A stretch of DNA of 64,000 nt from Oceanibaculum indicum P24. GTDB taxonomy: Bacteria > Pseudomonadota > Alphaproteobacteria > Oceanibaculales > Oceanibaculaceae. This document shows positions 42,841-50,859 of this stretch, piece after piece (the stretch's first letter is position 1; every line of letters begins with the position of its first letter). The translations under genes were made by a program, and so were the position numbers. A model generated the notes under the pieces. The model searched no databases, was not told the origin of the DNA, and saw nothing but the letters and a program-made list of their open reading frames with translations. The DNA lies in contig NZ_AMRL01000001.1 in assembly GCF_000299935.1 (NCBI RefSeq), positions 124,001 through 188,000 on the forward strand, in the 5' to 3' direction.

Positions 42841-44397
42841 TCAGCCCTTCACCTTCACGCCCCAGAGGCGCGGCTGGCCGGCCATCCAGGATTTGTAGCC
42901 CTCCAGCTTGTCCGAATAGGCCGCGATGTCGGAGCCATTATACAGCACCAGCATCGGCAGGTCGGCGCGGAACATGCCTTCCAGCGTGTCGAACAGCTTC
43001 TGCCGCTCGGCCTTGTCGGAGATCGCCATCGACTTCTCGATCAGCTTCTGCGCTTCCGGATTATCCCACACCTTGCGCGGCTGGGTCTCCTTCGGGCCGG
43101 AGAACATGTCGAAGCTGAGCGACGGGTCGAGGCGCGCCGAATACAGGAAGGACATCATCTGGTAATTGCCCTTCAGGTACATATCCAGCTGGGTCGCCCA
43201 CTCGATCACTTCCAGCTCGATATTGATGCCGGCATCCTTGGCCATCGCCTGCGCGAACACCGCCGAATCGAAGGAGGCGGCATAGCGCTTGTTGGTGACC
43301 ATCTTGATCGGCTCGCCCTTGTAGCCGGCCTCGGCGGCCAGCTTCTTCGCCAGCGCCGGATCGTACTTCACCGGCTCGCCCTGCGGCTTGCCGTAATAGG
43401 CGCTGACCACCGGCACCGGCGAATGGTTCGGCTTGGCCGTGCCCAGCGTCACCGCATCAACGATGGCCGCCATGTCGATGGCGTGCGCCAGCGCCTTGCG
43501 CATGCGCACATCGGCGAAGACAGGGTCCTTGGTCTGCAGTAGGAAGGCGCTGAGGCCCATGGTGGTCGCGGTATCGACCACGACACCCTTGGCGGCCTTC
43601 ATCTCCTTCAGATGGCTGACATCTAGGTCCGGCAGCACTTCGACGGAGCCGCTGAGCAGGGCCGCCTTGGCGGCAGAACCGTCGGGGATGACGACGAAGC
43701 GCACCTTGTCGATATGGGCGACACGTTCGCCCGCATAGCCGTCGCGCTTCTCAGTGCGCGGGCTGTAGCCGGCGAACTTCTCCAGCTCGACATATTCGCC
43801 CTTCTTCCATTCGGCCAGCTTGTAGGGGCCGGTGCCGACCGGCTTGTCGAAGCTGCCATCGGCGGCGAAGCTGTCCTTGTGCAGGATGCCAGTGCCGCCG
43901 CAATCGATGCGCGCCATCTGCCCCAGGAACAGGGCACTGGGCTGTTCAAGCGTGAAGGTGACGGTCATGTCGTCCTTCTTCGCCACATTGGCCACCTTGC
44001 TGATGCCCTTGGAGAAGTCGGAGAAGCAGCGCCACTTGGTGTCCTTGTCCATGTATTTGGACCAGGTGAACAACACATCGTCGGCGGTCAGCGGCGCGCC
44101 ATTGTGGAACTTCACCCCCTTGCGCAGGGTGAAGCTGTAGGTCAGCCCGTCGGCGGACAGATCGACCTTTTCGGCCAGCAGCGGGGCAACCTCGCTGTTC
44201 TCCCTGAAGGCGACCAGCCCCTCGACGATGTGGTGCACCACGCCGTCGGTGTTGGCATCACGGTTCACGCCCGGATATGTCGACCGGATATCGGCGTTCA
44301 GCGCCACCTTCACCGAGGTTTCGGCCTGCGCCGCACCTGCCACCCCGGCAACCGCCAGCGCGAGGGCAAAACCCGTCAAACCTTTCGCATATGTCAT
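42841..44397 (-). CDS. Peptide/nickel-type ABC transporter substrate-binding protein (SBP family 5)
   Basis: A 518-aa periplasmic receptor. Sec signal peptide (GFALALAVAGVAGAAQA, cleavage after AQA). Family-5 motifs: DGLTYSFTLRKGVKFHNGAPLTADDVLFTW and DKPVGTGPYKLAEW. It lies 51 bp after the C45 hydrolase stop on the same strand and before the permeases, so the receptor probably binds the substrate or product of that hydrolase. Two Cys are present in the mature part. Ligand not determinable. Confidence 0.94.
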   Translation of the reverse strand: MTYAKGLTGFALALAVAGVAGAAQAETSVKVALNADIRSTYPGVNRDANTDGVVHHIVEGLVAFRENSEVAPLLAEKVDLSADGLTYSFTLRKGVKFHNGAPLTADDVLFTWSKYMDKDTKWRCFSDFSKGISKVANVAKKDDMTVTFTLEQPSALFLGQMARIDCGGTGILHKDSFAADGSFDKPVGTGPYKLAEWKKGEYVELEKFAGYSPRTEKRDGYAGERVAHIDKVRFVVIPDGSAAKAALLSGSVEVLPDLDVSHLKEMKAAKGVVVDTATTMGLSAFLLQTKDPVFADVRMRKALAHAIDMAAIVDAVTLGTAKPNHSPVPVVSAYYGKPQGEPVKYDPALAKKLAAEAGYKGEPIKMVTNKRYAASFDSAVFAQAMAKDAGINIELEVIEWATQLDMYLKGNYQMMSFLYSARLDPSLSFDMFSGPKETQPRKVWDNPEAQKLIEKSMAISDKAERQKLFDTLEGMFRADLPMLVLYNGSDIAAYSDKLEGYKSWMAGQPRLWGVKVKG

Positions 44398-44448
44398 GTC
44401 CCAGCTCCTGCCTGTTCGAGGATTATTCTGTATCGGTCCGCGCGGCTC

Positions 44449-45591
44449 TTACTCGGCCGCCTCGCGGGTGTCGGGCAGTCCCTTGCGCGCCCGTGTCTCC
44501 AGCGTGTAGGTGGTGAATTCCCGGTTCCGCGCGGGCATCGGCGCCACTTCCATGATGCCGGCCGCCGGACGCATCAGGATCATCGCCACGGTCGAGCTGA
44601 TGTTGCCGGCATGCGACGGGCGCGGCGGGCGGCACACCGAATAGGGCGTCAGGAAATCGTCGAAGAAGGCCTCGCGCAGATCGTCCACGGTCAGCTTGCC
44701 CAGCTTCTTCTCCAGATGCTGGCGCACGCGCCAGTCGCGGTAATGGCTCTCCGGCGTGCTGAGCGTGCCGGCATCCTTCAGCTTGGACAGCGCGACGGCG
44801 CTGTTCCAGTGGTTGGCATGGACGATCAGCCCGTTCTCCGGCCGGATGGTGAAGGCCTCGTCCGGCGCGCATTCGATGTCGATGGCGAAGCCGTCGCGGG
44901 CGCTGATGATCATGTTGTTGGAGGCCGATTTCGGCGTGCAGGCGACGATGCGGATGGCATCGGCGAAATGCTCGCACTCCAGCACCTTGCGGCGGATCAG
45001 CGGCAGCGGGATGCCTTCCTGCGTGTAGTCGCGGTCGGATTCCAGATAATTGGCGGTGATCGCGACGCCGGTGGCGTTGAAGCCGGCACGGCCCAGCGCG
45101 CCCGCCTCGGTGAAGGTCATCAGATCCGGCCCGTTGTCACGCCGCACGCGCAGCACCACGGCGGTCTCCGCGCATTCCGCCTTCCAGTCCCAGTTCTGGC
45201 CATGGATCAGCTCGCCATTCAGGCTGGCTTCCGGCAGGATCACCGCCCCGGTGCAGCCATCCGGCTCGTCCAGCAGGCCGGCATGGCGGCGGGCGAGCTG
45301 CAATATCTCGGTGCGGCAGTTCAGCAGCAGGATCGCCTCAAGGTCGATCTTGGCACCCTCGGCGATCCCCGCCATCTCCTCGGCATAGGCCGGATCGAAA
45401 TCCTTAACCGTCGGCAGGAAGGCGGCGATCAGCCGGCCCATATCCTCCTGCGTCAGCCCCATCTTGCGAATCTGCTCGACATAGTGCCCGGCCCCCTTAT
45501 GGATTCTCTCCGTGGCCTGCGCGCCGTAGGAGCGGCCGCGCGCCAGGGGAGTGCCGGAAATCTCGATCAGGGGGAAAGGCTCATAGCTCAT
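44449..45591 (-). CDS. C45 family autoproteolytic acyltransferase/hydrolase
   Basis: A 380-aa Ntn-hydrolase of the C45 (acyl-CoA:6-aminopenicillanate acyltransferase-like) family. The self-cleavage site is Asp-Gly-Cys113-Thr-Gly (DGCTGAVIL); after cleavage Cys113 becomes the N-terminal nucleophile. Downstream GQNWDWKAE and NATGVAITANYLESD, FAIDIECAPDEAF and LIVHANHWN are family landmarks. The protein would cleave or form an amide bond of an N-acylated amino compound or small peptide. It leads the importer operon, so it probably processes the imported compound in the cytoplasm (no signal peptide seen). Divergent from a GntR-type regulator. Confidence 0.9.
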   Translation of the reverse strand: MSYEPFPLIEISGTPLARGRSYGAQATERIHKGAGHYVEQIRKMGLTQEDMGRLIAAFLPTVKDFDPAYAEEMAGIAEGAKIDLEAILLLNCRTEILQLARRHAGLLDEPDGCTGAVILPEASLNGELIHGQNWDWKAECAETAVVLRVRRDNGPDLMTFTEAGALGRAGFNATGVAITANYLESDRDYTQEGIPLPLIRRKVLECEHFADAIRIVACTPKSASNNMIISARDGFAIDIECAPDEAFTIRPENGLIVHANHWNSAVALSKLKDAGTLSTPESHYRDWRVRQHLEKKLGKLTVDDLREAFFDDFLTPYSVCRPPRPSHAGNISSTVAMILMRPAAGIMEVAPMPARNREFTTYTLETRARKGLPDTREAAE

Positions 45592-45614
45592 GGGGGATTA
45601 TCCTGAATGACGGT

Positions 45615-45646
45615 TTTGTGTATTTTGATTGCATAAAAAACACAAA
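45615..45646. promoter_or_regulatory. Divergent promoter/operator region between C45 hydrolase and GntR genes
   Basis: The 117-bp gap 45592-45708 is strongly AT-rich. TTTGTGT (45615-45621) and ACACAAA (45640-45646) form an inverted repeat with an 18-bp spacer, 24 bp upstream of the C45 start. FCD-type GntR proteins usually bind dyads in the divergent promoter they share with target operons. Candidate operator. Confidence 0.45.
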
Positions 45647-45708
45647 GTCCAGCGCTATTAGAGATAAAAACGAACTATGAAATTAAATTATACAAACAGG
45701 AATCGCGC

Positions 45709-46632
45709 ATGACGGAAGCCGGAGCAGACACAGTGCCGGCAGGTACGGGCGGCGCGCCGCGCAGTGACCTGCAGGCGGAGATCGCCGGGCGCATCCTGGC
45801 CATGCTGGCCGAACAGCGGCCGGCGCCGGGCTCCCGCCTGCCTGAACAGCGCGTGGCAAAGGAGCTGTCGGTCTCCCGTTCGCCGGTGCGCACCGCCATG
45901 CAGTTCCTGGAAGCGCAGGGCTTCCTGCGTTCGGAAAAGGGGCGCGGCTTCCTGGTCGCACGCCTGCCGGAGCCGGGCGAGGCGGCACAGGAAATTCCGG
46001 AATCCCGCCTGTCGGTCATCCATGACCGAATGCTGCGCGACCGGGCGCTGGGCCATATCGGCCATGAGGTGACCGAGGCGGAGCTGGCGGAGCGCTATGG
46101 CGTCTCCCGCGCGCTGCTGGCCAGGGTGCTGGCGCGGCTGACCGGCGAAGGGCTGATCGAGCGGCTGCGCGGCCATGGCTGGGGCTTCGTGGAGATGCTG
46201 GAGAATGACCGCGCCTATGAGGATTCCTACGAATTCCGCATCGTCGTGGAATGCGGCGCGCTGCGCGCCCGGCACTTCGCCGTGGACCGCGTCAGGCTGG
46301 AAACCATGCGCCGGCAGCATGAGGAGATCATGGCCCGGCCGGAGAGCGTGACCTCCGAACACTGGTTCCAGACCAACACGGCGTTCCACGAAATGATCGC
46401 CGAATTTTCCGGCAACCGCTATTTCCAGCAGGCGATCCGGCACCAGAACAACCTCAGGCGCATGCGCGAATATGCCGAATTCACCGGCATGGCTCGGGCC
46501 CGGATCGAGCAATCCTGCCGCGAGCATCTGGCGATCATGGATGCGCTGGCCGGAGGCGACCTCGCCTGGGCGGAGGCGCTGCTGCGCCGGCACCTGACGC
46601 AGGCGGCGGATTATACCAGCCTGGAGGAGTGA
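45709..46632 (+). CDS. GntR-family regulator with two winged-helix domains and FCD
   Basis: A 307-aa transcription factor. The first wHTH (residues about 20-88) has AEIAGRILAMLAEQRPAPGSRL, a short VAKELSVSRSPVRTAMQFLE recognition helix and a LRSEKGRGFLVA wing. A second wHTH (about 98-165) has EVTEAELAERYGVSRALLARVL and IERLRGHGWGFVEM. The C-terminal FCD-like ligand domain (about 175-300) contains FRIVVECGALRARH, FHEMIAEFSGN and SCREHLAIMDAL. Most FCD regulators have one wHTH, so the duplicate is noteworthy. It faces the C45/importer operon and likely controls it in response to the imported compound. Confidence 0.88.
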   Translation: MTEAGADTVPAGTGGAPRSDLQAEIAGRILAMLAEQRPAPGSRLPEQRVAKELSVSRSPVRTAMQFLEAQGFLRSEKGRGFLVARLPEPGEAAQEIPESRLSVIHDRMLRDRALGHIGHEVTEAELAERYGVSRALLARVLARLTGEGLIERLRGHGWGFVEMLENDRAYEDSYEFRIVVECGALRARHFAVDRVRLETMRRQHEEIMARPESVTSEHWFQTNTAFHEMIAEFSGNRYFQQAIRHQNNLRRMREYAEFTGMARARIEQSCREHLAIMDALAGGDLAWAEALLRRHLTQAADYTSLEE

Positions 46633-47490
46633 TCAGAGGCCGTGACGGCGCGAATAGCCGTTGCGCGCAAAGGTCGTCCAGCCGTCCAGCGCACCGGGCC
46701 GCGGCGCATAGATTTCCACCTTCAGCGGATAGCAGGCGGCACTGTCGCTGGAATGCTGGTTGCCGCAATCGCCGCCCGGACAGGCCGAGAGCGCGCCCAG
46801 CAGGTCGATCTCCGCGAACATCTCCAGATAGTCGCCGGGCCGCACCGGGCTGGCCTTCATGAAATACTGGTGGGTATCACGGGTGAAGCCGGTGCACATG
46901 AACACGTTCAGCACGTCATGCACATGCGCCTCCGCCGCCTCCAGCGTCAGCCCGCGTTCTGCCGCCAGCGCCCGCGTCAGGTTGGAATGGCAGCAATGAT
47001 GGTATTCGCCGCCGGTCAGCAGGCAGTTCGTATAGGGATCGCAGCGTGTGCCGATCACGTCATGCACGCCGCCGCCATCGTCATCCCAGCCATACCAGTC
47101 CAGCGTATCGCGGGTGATCGTCGCCAACGGGCGCAGGAACGGCATATTGCTCCACAGCCGGTCGCCGGTGGTCACATGGGTGGCGTGCAGTTGGCGCGTC
47201 TTGCCGCTGAAGAAGCGCTCCGACAGGTCGTTCGCGTTCCACAAATTCAGGTCGCCGACCTGCGGCCCCTCAATGCTGACGATGCGGAACAGGTGCCCCG
47301 CCGGCACGGTGAAGGTGGCGGCGTCACGCGGCGGCACCACGACTTCCTCCACAAGCGCCATGTCCTGCCGCACCTGCTCGTAGAAGGCGCGGTCAAACGG
47401 CGGCAACCGGTCAACCTCGTAGCAGATTGTGAGCGGCACGGCGCGCCGTTGCGCGGCATCTGCAGGCGGCTGGTGAGGGGTGTGTGTCAT
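46633..47490 (-). CDS. DUF1989 (urea carboxylase-associated) family protein
   Basis: A 285-aa protein of the DUF1989 family. It carries the characteristic FTVPAGHLFRIVSIEGPQVGDLNLW, an HATHVTTGDRLWSNMP stretch, CDPYTNCLLTGGEYHHCCHSN and the CPGGDCGNQHSS segment with clustered Cys and His, suggesting a metal site. Relatives accompany urea carboxylase/allophanate hydrolase or amino acid catabolism genes; some act in creatinine/carboxyguanidine-type pathways. The start at 47490 is chosen because GAGG lies five bases upstream; an immediately preceding ATG (47493) is too close to it. Abuts the GntR stop on the opposite strand. Likely part of the same nitrogen-compound pathway. Confidence 0.85.
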   Translation of the reverse strand: MTHTPHQPPADAAQRRAVPLTICYEVDRLPPFDRAFYEQVRQDMALVEEVVVPPRDAATFTVPAGHLFRIVSIEGPQVGDLNLWNANDLSERFFSGKTRQLHATHVTTGDRLWSNMPFLRPLATITRDTLDWYGWDDDGGGVHDVIGTRCDPYTNCLLTGGEYHHCCHSNLTRALAAERGLTLEAAEAHVHDVLNVFMCTGFTRDTHQYFMKASPVRPGDYLEMFAEIDLLGALSACPGGDCGNQHSSDSAACYPLKVEIYAPRPGALDGWTTFARNGYSRRHGL

Positions 47491-47506
47491 CATGGCCTCA
47501 AAGATA

Positions 47507-48202
47507 TCAGGAGATCAGGGAAGGCTGCGCCCGGCGGGGCGGCAGGCGTTCCAGCAGCCCCTCCCCTTCATTGCGCGGGTTGCCGACGCGACGCGAGACC
47601 GGCCAGGCCTCCATCCGCTCCGCCGGAAAGGGCACTAGCAGATGCTGGGCCGCTTCCCTGGGCCCATGCAGCCAGAGATCGTGATGCACCGGCGAGACGA
47701 TCACCGGCATGCGGTCATGGATCGGCGCCAGCAGCGAATTCGCCGCGGTGGTGATCAGGCAGACGGTGAGCAGGGTCTCGCCCTCCGGTGCTTGCCAGGC
47801 CGACCAGATGCCGGCGATGGCGAAACCCGGCTCGTCCTTCAGCCGGATGGCATAGGGCTGCTTGCCGCTGGCCATCTTGCGCCATTCGTAATAGGCGCTG
47901 ACCGGCACCAGGCAGCGCCGTTCCGCGAAGCTGTCCCGGAAGGAGGGCTTCTCGGCGACGGTTTCCGCCCGGGCGTTGATCAGGTTCGCCGCAATGGCCG
48001 GGTCTTTCGCCCAGTGCGGGATCAGCCCCCAGCGCATGGATGTCAGCTGGCGGCCACCCTCCCGCCCGGCGGCACGGATCACCGGGATATCGGTCTGCGG
48101 CGCCACATTATAGCGCGGCTGCCAGGGCGCATAATCGCCCGTGGCCTTGAACAGCCGGCGCATGGCCTCGGGCGCCAGTGTCTGGGCGAAGCGACCGCAC
48201 AT
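47507..48202 (-). CDS. SOS response-associated peptidase (SRAP/YedK/HMCES)
   Basis: A 231-aa protein that shields abasic sites in single-stranded DNA by forming a thiazolidine crosslink through its N-terminal Cys. The start at 48202 gives MCGRF with the essential Cys2 exposed after Met removal; an upstream in-frame ATG would bury it and is rejected. Other active residues: Asn in INARAE (about 76), Glu106 in YYEW and His in PIHDRMPV. Length matches the family. Stands alone between the DUF1989 gene and tRNA-Met. Confidence 0.95.
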   Translation of the reverse strand: MCGRFAQTLAPEAMRRLFKATGDYAPWQPRYNVAPQTDIPVIRAAGREGGRQLTSMRWGLIPHWAKDPAIAANLINARAETVAEKPSFRDSFAERRCLVPVSAYYEWRKMASGKQPYAIRLKDEPGFAIAGIWSAWQAPEGETLLTVCLITTAANSLLAPIHDRMPVIVSPVHHDLWLHGPREAAQHLLVPFPAERMEAWPVSRRVGNPRNEGEGLLERLPPRRAQPSLIS

Positions 48203-48300
48203 CTGTGGCTTGAATCCTCCGACACACAACCGGACAGCCAGCATGGACCATAACCGCGCCCACCGCCATGGCGGAGCGTAATTACCGGCCCAAACGAAAA

Positions 48301-48328
48301 CCGGCGCCCAGTTTCCCGGGCGCCGGTA
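48301..48328 (-). terminator. Terminator downstream of tRNA-Met
   Basis: ACCGGCGCCC (48301-48310) and GGGCGCCGGT (48319-48328) form a 10-bp stem with an 8-nt loop. On the minus strand TTTCGTTTGGG follows. It lies 24 bp after the tRNA 3' end. Confidence 0.8.
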
Positions 48329-48352
48329 ATCGCTGAAGTCATTCAGATTAAT

Positions 48353-48429
48353 GGTAGCGAGGGAGGGACTCGAACCCCCGACACAAGGATTATGATTCCT
48401 CTGCTCTAACCAACTGAGCTACCCCGCCG
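48353..48429 (-). tRNA. tRNA-Met (anticodon CAU, elongator type)
   Basis: A 77-nt tRNA on the minus strand. It starts GGCGGGGTAGCTCAG; the anticodon loop ATCATAA presents CAT between GGA and TCC stem parts; the T-arm GGGGGTTCGAGTCCCTC is followed by an encoded CCA ending at 48353. The sequence around the anticodon (GGAATCATAATCC) is that of elongator Met tRNAs and not initiator or lysidine-modified Ile tRNA. The acceptor stem has G-T pairs at its end, tolerable. Confidence 0.93.
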
Positions 48430-48605
48430 CAGTGCGGCCTCGCCAATCAGATGGGCCTCCGCCCGCCCGTTTGCGAGGGCATGCGTATAGGCTGGCGATG
48501 CGCCCCCTGTCAAGCATCCGATCAAGCCTCCGAACGCGGAGGTGCAAAGCGTTGATGATCCATCTCCTGCTTGGCGGCAGCGGGCAACAGCCCCACATGG
48601 CTGAT

Positions 48606-48971
48606 ATGGTCAAATTTACCTTCCTGCTGACGGTTGCGGGCCTGCTTGCAGCCAGTTCGGCCCTGACAGATGCCCAGGCGCAAAGCGACCGGCGCAGGCT
48701 GATCTATGATCTGCTGGAACAGCGCCAGTCGCGCGACCCTTCACGGCCAGACACTATTGAACGGCTGCCCGACCGCCCCGCCCTGCCCGATACGCTGCGC
48801 ACGCCCGACAGTCAGCGCGATCCCATCCTTCGCCCCGGCACGCCCGATCCGACCGCGCCACGCAGCCCGCTGCTGGAGTCGGACCGGCGCCAGCAGGAGC
48901 AGCGGGAATTTCAGGAACGGCTCGACCGCCGCGAACGGTTCGAGCGCCAGCGCCTGCTGATGGAACGTTGA
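48606..48971 (+). CDS. Small exported hypothetical protein, Arg/Pro/Asp-rich
   Basis: A 121-aa product I cannot name. A signal peptide is likely (MVKFTFLLTVAGLLAASSAL, cleavage near AQA). The mature part is low complexity, very rich in Arg, Asp, Pro and Gln (RLIYDLLEQRQSRDPSRPD, LLESDRRQQEQREFQERLDR), with a helical charged tail. ATG 48606 is chosen to place the signal at the N-terminus; ATG 48597 and longer starts are possible and no ribosome site is strong. Reality of the gene is supported by the signal and by in-frame codon bias, not by homology. Confidence 0.5.
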   Translation: MVKFTFLLTVAGLLAASSALTDAQAQSDRRRLIYDLLEQRQSRDPSRPDTIERLPDRPALPDTLRTPDSQRDPILRPGTPDPTAPRSPLLESDRRQQEQREFQERLDRRERFERQRLLMER

Positions 48972-48984
48972 CCGCCCTTCCCAC

Positions 48985-49019
48985 TTGCATTATGCAATCT
49001 ATTAAGTTGCATCTTGCAA
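48985..49019. promoter_or_regulatory. Twin palindromic operator upstream of the HxlR gene
   Basis: Two copies of a 13-bp dyad: TTGCATTATGCAA (48985-48997) and TTGCATCTTGCAA (49007-49019), centres 22 bp apart (two helical turns), ending 13 bp before the HxlR start. This is the expected position and form of an autoregulatory site for a dimeric winged-helix repressor controlling the HxlR-MATE operon. Confidence 0.7.
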
Positions 49020-49032
49020 GCTGGAGATGGCG

Positions 49033-49524
49033 ATGGTCCGTACCGATTTTTCCCGCATGCGCTGCCCGGTCGCCCGCTCCATGGAGGTGCTGGGCGAACG
49101 CTGGGCCATCCTGCTACTGCGCGAGGCCTATTACGGCACCACCCGGTTCGACGATTTCCTGCGCCATCTCGGCATCGCCTCCAACATATTGAGTGCCCGC
49201 CTCGCCAAGCTGGTCGAACATGGCGTGCTGGAGCGCGTGCCCTCGCCTGAGAAGGGCGTGCGCCACGAATACCGGCTGACCGAGAAGGGCCGCGACTTCT
49301 TCCCCGCCTATCTGGCGCTGAAGCGCTGGGGCGACCGCTGGATGGCCGGGCCGGAAGGGCCGGTGATCCGGCTGGTTGAGGCCGATACCGGCCGGGAAGT
49401 GGCCTCCCCGCCGCTGCTGGACAGTGCCGGCGCGCCGCTGACACTGGACAAGCTACGCGTGCTGCCCGGCCCCGGTGCCGGCCGGGCGATCCGCCAGCGG
49501 TTTGGCGCCGGTGAACAGGAATGA
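49033..49524 (+). CDS. HxlR-family transcriptional regulator
   Basis: A 163-aa MarR-like winged-helix regulator. It has the HxlR hallmark CPVARSMEVLGERWAILLLREAYYG, recognition helix ASNILSARLAKLVEHGVLE, and wing VRHEYRLTEKGRDFFP. A single Cys (Cys10) near the N-terminus could sense electrophiles or aldehydes, as in other HxlR proteins. The start at 49033 is preferred because GGAG lies six bases upstream; the in-frame ATG 49027 directly abuts the GGAG. Its stop overlaps the MATE start (ATGA), so it very likely controls that efflux pump through the twin operator upstream. Confidence 0.92.
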   Translation: MVRTDFSRMRCPVARSMEVLGERWAILLLREAYYGTTRFDDFLRHLGIASNILSARLAKLVEHGVLERVPSPEKGVRHEYRLTEKGRDFFPAYLALKRWGDRWMAGPEGPVIRLVEADTGREVASPPLLDSAGAPLTLDKLRVLPGPGAGRAIRQRFGAGEQE

Positions 49525-50858
49525 CCGCGATCCCGGCAGCCGGCGCACCGGTCGAACCGATCCCCTCCATCCTGCGCCGTATTCAGAAGCTGGCGACGCC
49601 GACGGCACTGCTTGCCTTCCTGCAGATCGCCGCGCAATTGCTGGAAACCTGGATCGCCGCGCAGCAGGGTACGGCGGCGCTGGCCGGCTGGGCCGTGGTG
49701 CTGCCCTTCGCCCTGCTGATGCAGCAGATGTCGGCGGGCGCCATGGGTGGCGGCGTGGTCTCCGCCATCGCCCGCGCGCTCGGCGGCAACCGCGAGCAGG
49801 AGGCCTCCTCCCTGGTGCTGCACGCGGCGCTGATCGCCATCATCGGCGGCGGGCTGTTCGCGCTGCTGCTGGCAATCTTCCCGCGCGCCGTACTGGGGCT
49901 GATCGCCGGGCCGGTCGCGGCGGAGGCCGCCGCGCCTTACGCGATCTGGCTGTTCGGCGCGGGGGCGATTCCGCTGTGGCTGGCAAACACGCTGGCCTCG
50001 GTGCTGCGCGGCGGCGGCCGGCACGGGCTGGCGGCGCGCGTGCTGACGCTGGGCTATATCGTCTATCCGCCGCTGTCCTGGCTGCTGGCGGAGCCGCTGG
50101 GCATGGGGCTGGCCGGCATCGGTGCTGCCTTCGCGCTGGTGTTCTGGGCCTCAGCGCTGGCGATGGTCGCGGTGGTGCTGCAAGGCGGTGCGGGCTTCAC
50201 CCCCAGCTTGCGCATCCGGCCTTCCGGCACCCTGTTCACCCGCATATTATCGGTCGGGCTGGTGGCCAGCGCGCTGGCCTCCGTCGCCAATCTGACAACC
50301 ATCCTGGTCACCGCGCAGATATCGGGCCACGGGCCGGCGGCAGTGGCCGCCTATGGCATCGCGGCGCGGCTGGAATTCCTGATGATCCCGCTGGCCTTCG
50401 GCGTCGGCTCGGCGCTGACCGCGCTGGTCGGCCGCGCCGTGGGCGCCGGCGACTGGCAGAATGGCCGGCGCATCGCCTGGACCGGCGGGCTGCTCGCCTT
50501 CGCAATGGCAGGTGCCGCCGGCCTGGCCGTGGCGCTGTTCCCGCACAGCTTCGCCGACGCCTTCAGCGACGATCCGGCGGTCATTGAAATCGCGACGCGC
50601 GGACTGGCCTATACCGGCTTCGCCTTCGGCGGCTTCGGCCTCGGCATGGCACTCTATTTCGCCGCGATGGGTGCCGGGCGGATGCGCTGGGCGGTGATCG
50701 CCGCCTTCTCCCGCATCAGCATCGCGGTCGGCGGCGGCTGGCTGCTGGCCAATGTCGCCGGCATGGGGCTGGAAGGGCATTTCCTCGGCGTGGCGCTGGG
50801 CATCACCGCCTATGGGCTGGTGACCGCCATCGGTGTGCGGCCCGGCGTGTGGCGGTAA
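49521..50858 (+). CDS. MATE family efflux transporter
   Basis: A 445-aa inner-membrane cation-coupled multidrug/metabolite exporter with about 12 predicted helices in two MatE halves (residues 20-215 and 235-435). The family positions in AAQQGTAALAGWAVVLPFALLMQQM and GAMGGGVVSAIARALGGN are present, as is the PLAFGVGSALTALVGRAVGAGD counterpart in the second half. Translationally coupled to the HxlR regulator; substrate unknown. Its stop is 1 bp from the mnmA stop on the opposite strand. Confidence 0.92.
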   Translation: MTAIPAAGAPVEPIPSILRRIQKLATPTALLAFLQIAAQLLETWIAAQQGTAALAGWAVVLPFALLMQQMSAGAMGGGVVSAIARALGGNREQEASSLVLHAALIAIIGGGLFALLLAIFPRAVLGLIAGPVAAEAAAPYAIWLFGAGAIPLWLANTLASVLRGGGRHGLAARVLTLGYIVYPPLSWLLAEPLGMGLAGIGAAFALVFWASALAMVAVVLQGGAGFTPSLRIRPSGTLFTRILSVGLVASALASVANLTTILVTAQISGHGPAAVAAYGIAARLEFLMIPLAFGVGSALTALVGRAVGAGDWQNGRRIAWTGGLLAFAMAGAAGLAVALFPHSFADAFSDDPAVIEIATRGLAYTGFAFGGFGLGMALYFAAMGAGRMRWAVIAAFSRISIAVGGGWLLANVAGMGLEGHFLGVALGITAYGLVTAIGVRPGVWR

Positions 50859-50859
50859 C

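Noticed and set aside
48353-48429. Initiator tRNA or lysidine-type tRNA-Ile2 (both with CAU anticodon)
   Set aside because: The first pair is not the mismatch of initiator tRNA, and the anticodon stem sequence is that of elongator Met tRNA.
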